From Candidatus Bathyarchaeota archaeon (GTDB taxonomy: Archaea; Thermoproteota; Bathyarchaeia; TCS64): a stretch of DNA of 7,082 nucleotides. The position numbers and the translations under genes were made by a program. How positions within the stretch are numbered: position 1 is the first letter of the stretch; every line of letters begins with the position of its first letter. The stretch is from assembly GCA_030691555.1 (NCBI GenBank), contig JAUYEB010000135.1:1-7082 (forward strand), given 5' to 3'. The notes beneath the pieces are model-generated. The model was not told the DNA's origin and did no database searches. It saw only the letters and a program-made list of their open reading frames with translations. Positions 6,077-7,082 of the stretch are shown piece by piece.

Positions 6077-6559
6077 TTAGCCAAGGCCATTGGGCGTCGC
6101 GTGGGCCAGCCAAAAGTTGCCATCGGCGCCTGTATAGTGGTCCATGATTGCCTCGAACTCCCCCCAAATCGCGTACCCGCCTTCACGCCAATAGGGGCTC
6201 TCCTCCAGCTGAGGGCCAACCCAGATGATCTTGACCGTCTCGGTCACGCCGGAGCCGCCTGGTACGTGACCGTTCCACTCGTTCGTCACCCAGGCATCCG
6301 GGGTCCATGAGGCCCCGTGGAACCGTGCGTCGTCCCACGCCTTGCTCCACTTCATGACGAGATGATCCTTGGCGTATGTGGGGTCGCCCCAGACGGCGCC
6401 GTCAAGGCCTCTGTCCACGCCGTCGGCTGCTCCCACGAATATTCTCGCATTGTAGTTGTAGCCATTCTGATCAAAACCACCGCTCGCTGCACTTACAGCC
6501 AAGACTGGTAAAAGAGCCATGGCCGTGAGAGCAACCATCGATAAGAGTTTCTTGTTCAT
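6077..6559 (-). CDS. Small secreted Trp-rich protein of unknown function
   Basis: A 160-residue protein with a clear signal peptide: MNKK, then a hydrophobic run to about residue 22, with a likely cut after VSA at 22-24. The exported part of about 136 residues has ten tryptophans and no cysteine. An Asp/Gly-rich stretch, DGVDRGLDG at 46-54, could bind calcium, but this is weak. No transmembrane segment follows, so it is free or surface-held. I do not recognise a characterised family; the compact Trp/Gly/Asp-rich form suggests a small beta-rich domain. The ATG at 6559 is preferred over the in-frame TTG at 6583 because it has a ribosome binding site and begins the signal peptide directly. Codon use is visibly less GC-biased than in the neighbours, and the flanks are AT-rich, which suggests a different history such as transfer. 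Confidence 0.82.
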   Translation of the reverse strand: MNKKLLSMVALTAMALLPVLAVSAASGGFDQNGYNYNARIFVGAADGVDRGLDGAVWGDPTYAKDHLVMKWSKAWDDARFHGASWTPDAWVTNEWNGHVPGGSGVTETVKIIWVGPQLEESPYWREGGYAIWGEFEAIMDHYTGADGNFWLAHATPNGLG

Positions 6560-6564
6560 AACCT

Positions 6565-6571
6565 TCACCCC
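6565..6571 (-). promoter_or_regulatory. Ribosome binding site deciding the secreted protein start
   Basis: On the minus strand GGGGTGA stands 5 bases before the ATG at 6559. It is the only good Shine-Dalgarno motif seen before a start in this window and fixes the start downstream of the TTG at 6583. Confidence 0.6.
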
Positions 6572-6602
6572 GAATCGAGGCAATGTTTACTACCCGTTAA
6601 CG

Positions 6603-6613
6603 CTTTAAAATTT
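6603..6613 (-). promoter_or_regulatory. TATA box of the secreted protein gene
   Basis: The minus strand reads AAATTTTAAAG here. A transcription start about 27 bases on falls near 6580, leaving a leader of about 20 bases that contains the ribosome binding site. This gene is thus leadered, unlike most others here. Confidence 0.55.
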
Positions 6614-6640
6614 TATGGTTCTTGTATGTGTTTGAATGGG

Positions 6641-6657
6641 TAAAATCTATTAAATAT
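6641..6657 (+). promoter_or_regulatory. Possible promoter of the MFS transporter gene
   Basis: TAAAATCTATTAAATAT is the best plus-strand TATA-like sequence in the AT-rich region between the divergent secreted protein and transporter genes. It would start transcription near 6670-6680, giving a leader of roughly 70-80 bases to the ATG at 6752, or about 45 to the TTG at 6722. Confidence 0.4.
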
Positions 6658-6686
6658 GATGTGAATGGGGTTTTTTCGTCATCCGC

Positions 6687-6707
6687 GGTGGCGCGTTTTC
6701 GCGCACC
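6687..6707 (+). other. Hairpin in the presumed transporter leader
   Basis: GGTGGCGCG and CGCGCACC can pair as an 8-base stem with one bulged G around a TTTT loop. It would lie within the 5' leader of the transporter mRNA if the promoter at 6641-6657 is used. No T-run follows it, so it does not look like a terminator; its role is unknown. Confidence 0.3.
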
Positions 6708-6751
6708 CAGGGGGGGCTACGTTGATAAGCGCACCCACGGCATTCTGCCGC

Positions 6752-7082
6752 ATGGACGCGAGCCAGGGCCGGCTCCTAAACCTGCTCATGGTCGTCCAGA
6801 TGGCCGGATCGTTCCGGATGGGGATCGTGGCGCCGATTCTCGCGCTCCTGATTCGGAGGCACGGCGTCTCCATCCTGGAAATTGGTGTTCTCGGCGTCGC
6901 GGGGATGCTCGGCTGGTTCATCTTCGAGCCCCTCTCCGGCGCCATCTCCGACCGCGTGAACAGGCGCGTCATGATAGGCTTCGCCATAGTATCCACGTCC
7001 ATCATCTACCTCCTCTACCCCTTCGCCACCGAGTTCAGCCACTACCTGGTACTCGCCTTCGCCCTCTCCTCATTCTCCTCCG
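6752..7082 (+). CDS. MFS transporter, N-terminal part (cut by window end)
   Basis: The first 110 residues of a major facilitator superfamily membrane transporter. A first membrane helix runs from about residue 8 to 34. After a short loop (RRHGVSILEIG) comes the second helix, and then the MFS motif A, GAISDRVNRR at 63-72, with the conserved Gly63, Asp67, Arg68 and Arg71/Arg72. A third helix follows (IGFAIVSTSIIYLLYPFA), and a fourth begins at the window edge. The frame stays open to base 7082, so most of the protein is missing and the substrate cannot be guessed. The start is uncertain. The ATG at 6752 gives a typical short N-terminus, but an in-frame TTG at 6722 follows a G-run, and an in-frame ATG at 6665 also exists. 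It is divergent from the secreted protein gene. Confidence 0.82.
   Translation, partial: MDASQGRLLNLLMVVQMAGSFRMGIVAPILALLIRRHGVSILEIGVLGVAGMLGWFIFEPLSGAISDRVNRRVMIGFAIVSTSIIYLLYPFATEFSHYLVLAFALSSFSS

Noticed and set aside
6679..7042. Minus-strand open frames opposite the transporter
   Set aside because: The plus strand shows membrane helices and the MFS motif A; the antisense readings have no family features.
1..7082. CRISPR arrays, tRNA or rRNA genes, insertion sequences
   Set aside because: I saw no regularly spaced direct repeats, no cloverleaf-like or rRNA-like sequence, and no transposase motifs or terminal inverted repeats.

Overview
The window is a gene-dense, GC-rich stretch that looks archaeal. 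Most gene starts have an AT-rich TATA-like box centred about 25-29 bases upstream, with no Shine-Dalgarno motif, as expected for leaderless archaeal transcripts. AGG/AGA for arginine and ATA for isoleucine are frequent despite the high GC. I cannot fix the lineage from this sequence alone; a thermoproteotal or nitrososphaerotal lineage is only a guess.

Layout from left to right: a cyclophilin peptidyl-prolyl isomerase (+, 13-504); an arginase-fold protein (+, 551-1465) that lacks a key metal ligand; an FAD-dependent amine/amino-acid oxidase-type protein (-, 1462-2742), convergent with it so that the two stop codons share a CTAG; then, divergent from the oxidase, three metallo-beta-lactamase (MBL) fold hydrolases in a row (+, 2840-3763, 3855-4763, 4799-5422). 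The first two are clear tandem paralogs and share a 15-base promoter element. A thioredoxin-fold, peroxiredoxin-like protein (+, 5471-5995) follows. After a short AT-rich gap comes a small secreted Trp-rich protein of unknown function (-, 6077-6559), and finally the N-terminal part of an MFS transporter (+, from about 6752), cut by the window end.

The genes look mostly like separate transcription units, since nearly every one has its own TATA-like element, rather than one long operon. A functional link between the C-N chemistry enzymes (oxidase, arginase-fold protein), the MBL hydrolases and the thiol protein is possible: a flavin oxidase would make H2O2 and an aldehyde or keto acid, which a redoxin and hydrolases could handle. 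That is inference from position only. The most notable observations are a metal-ligand Asp to Val change in the second MBL paralog, the duplicated promoter element with GATA/TATC arms, the altered metal site of the arginase-fold protein, and the compositionally different secreted protein gene.
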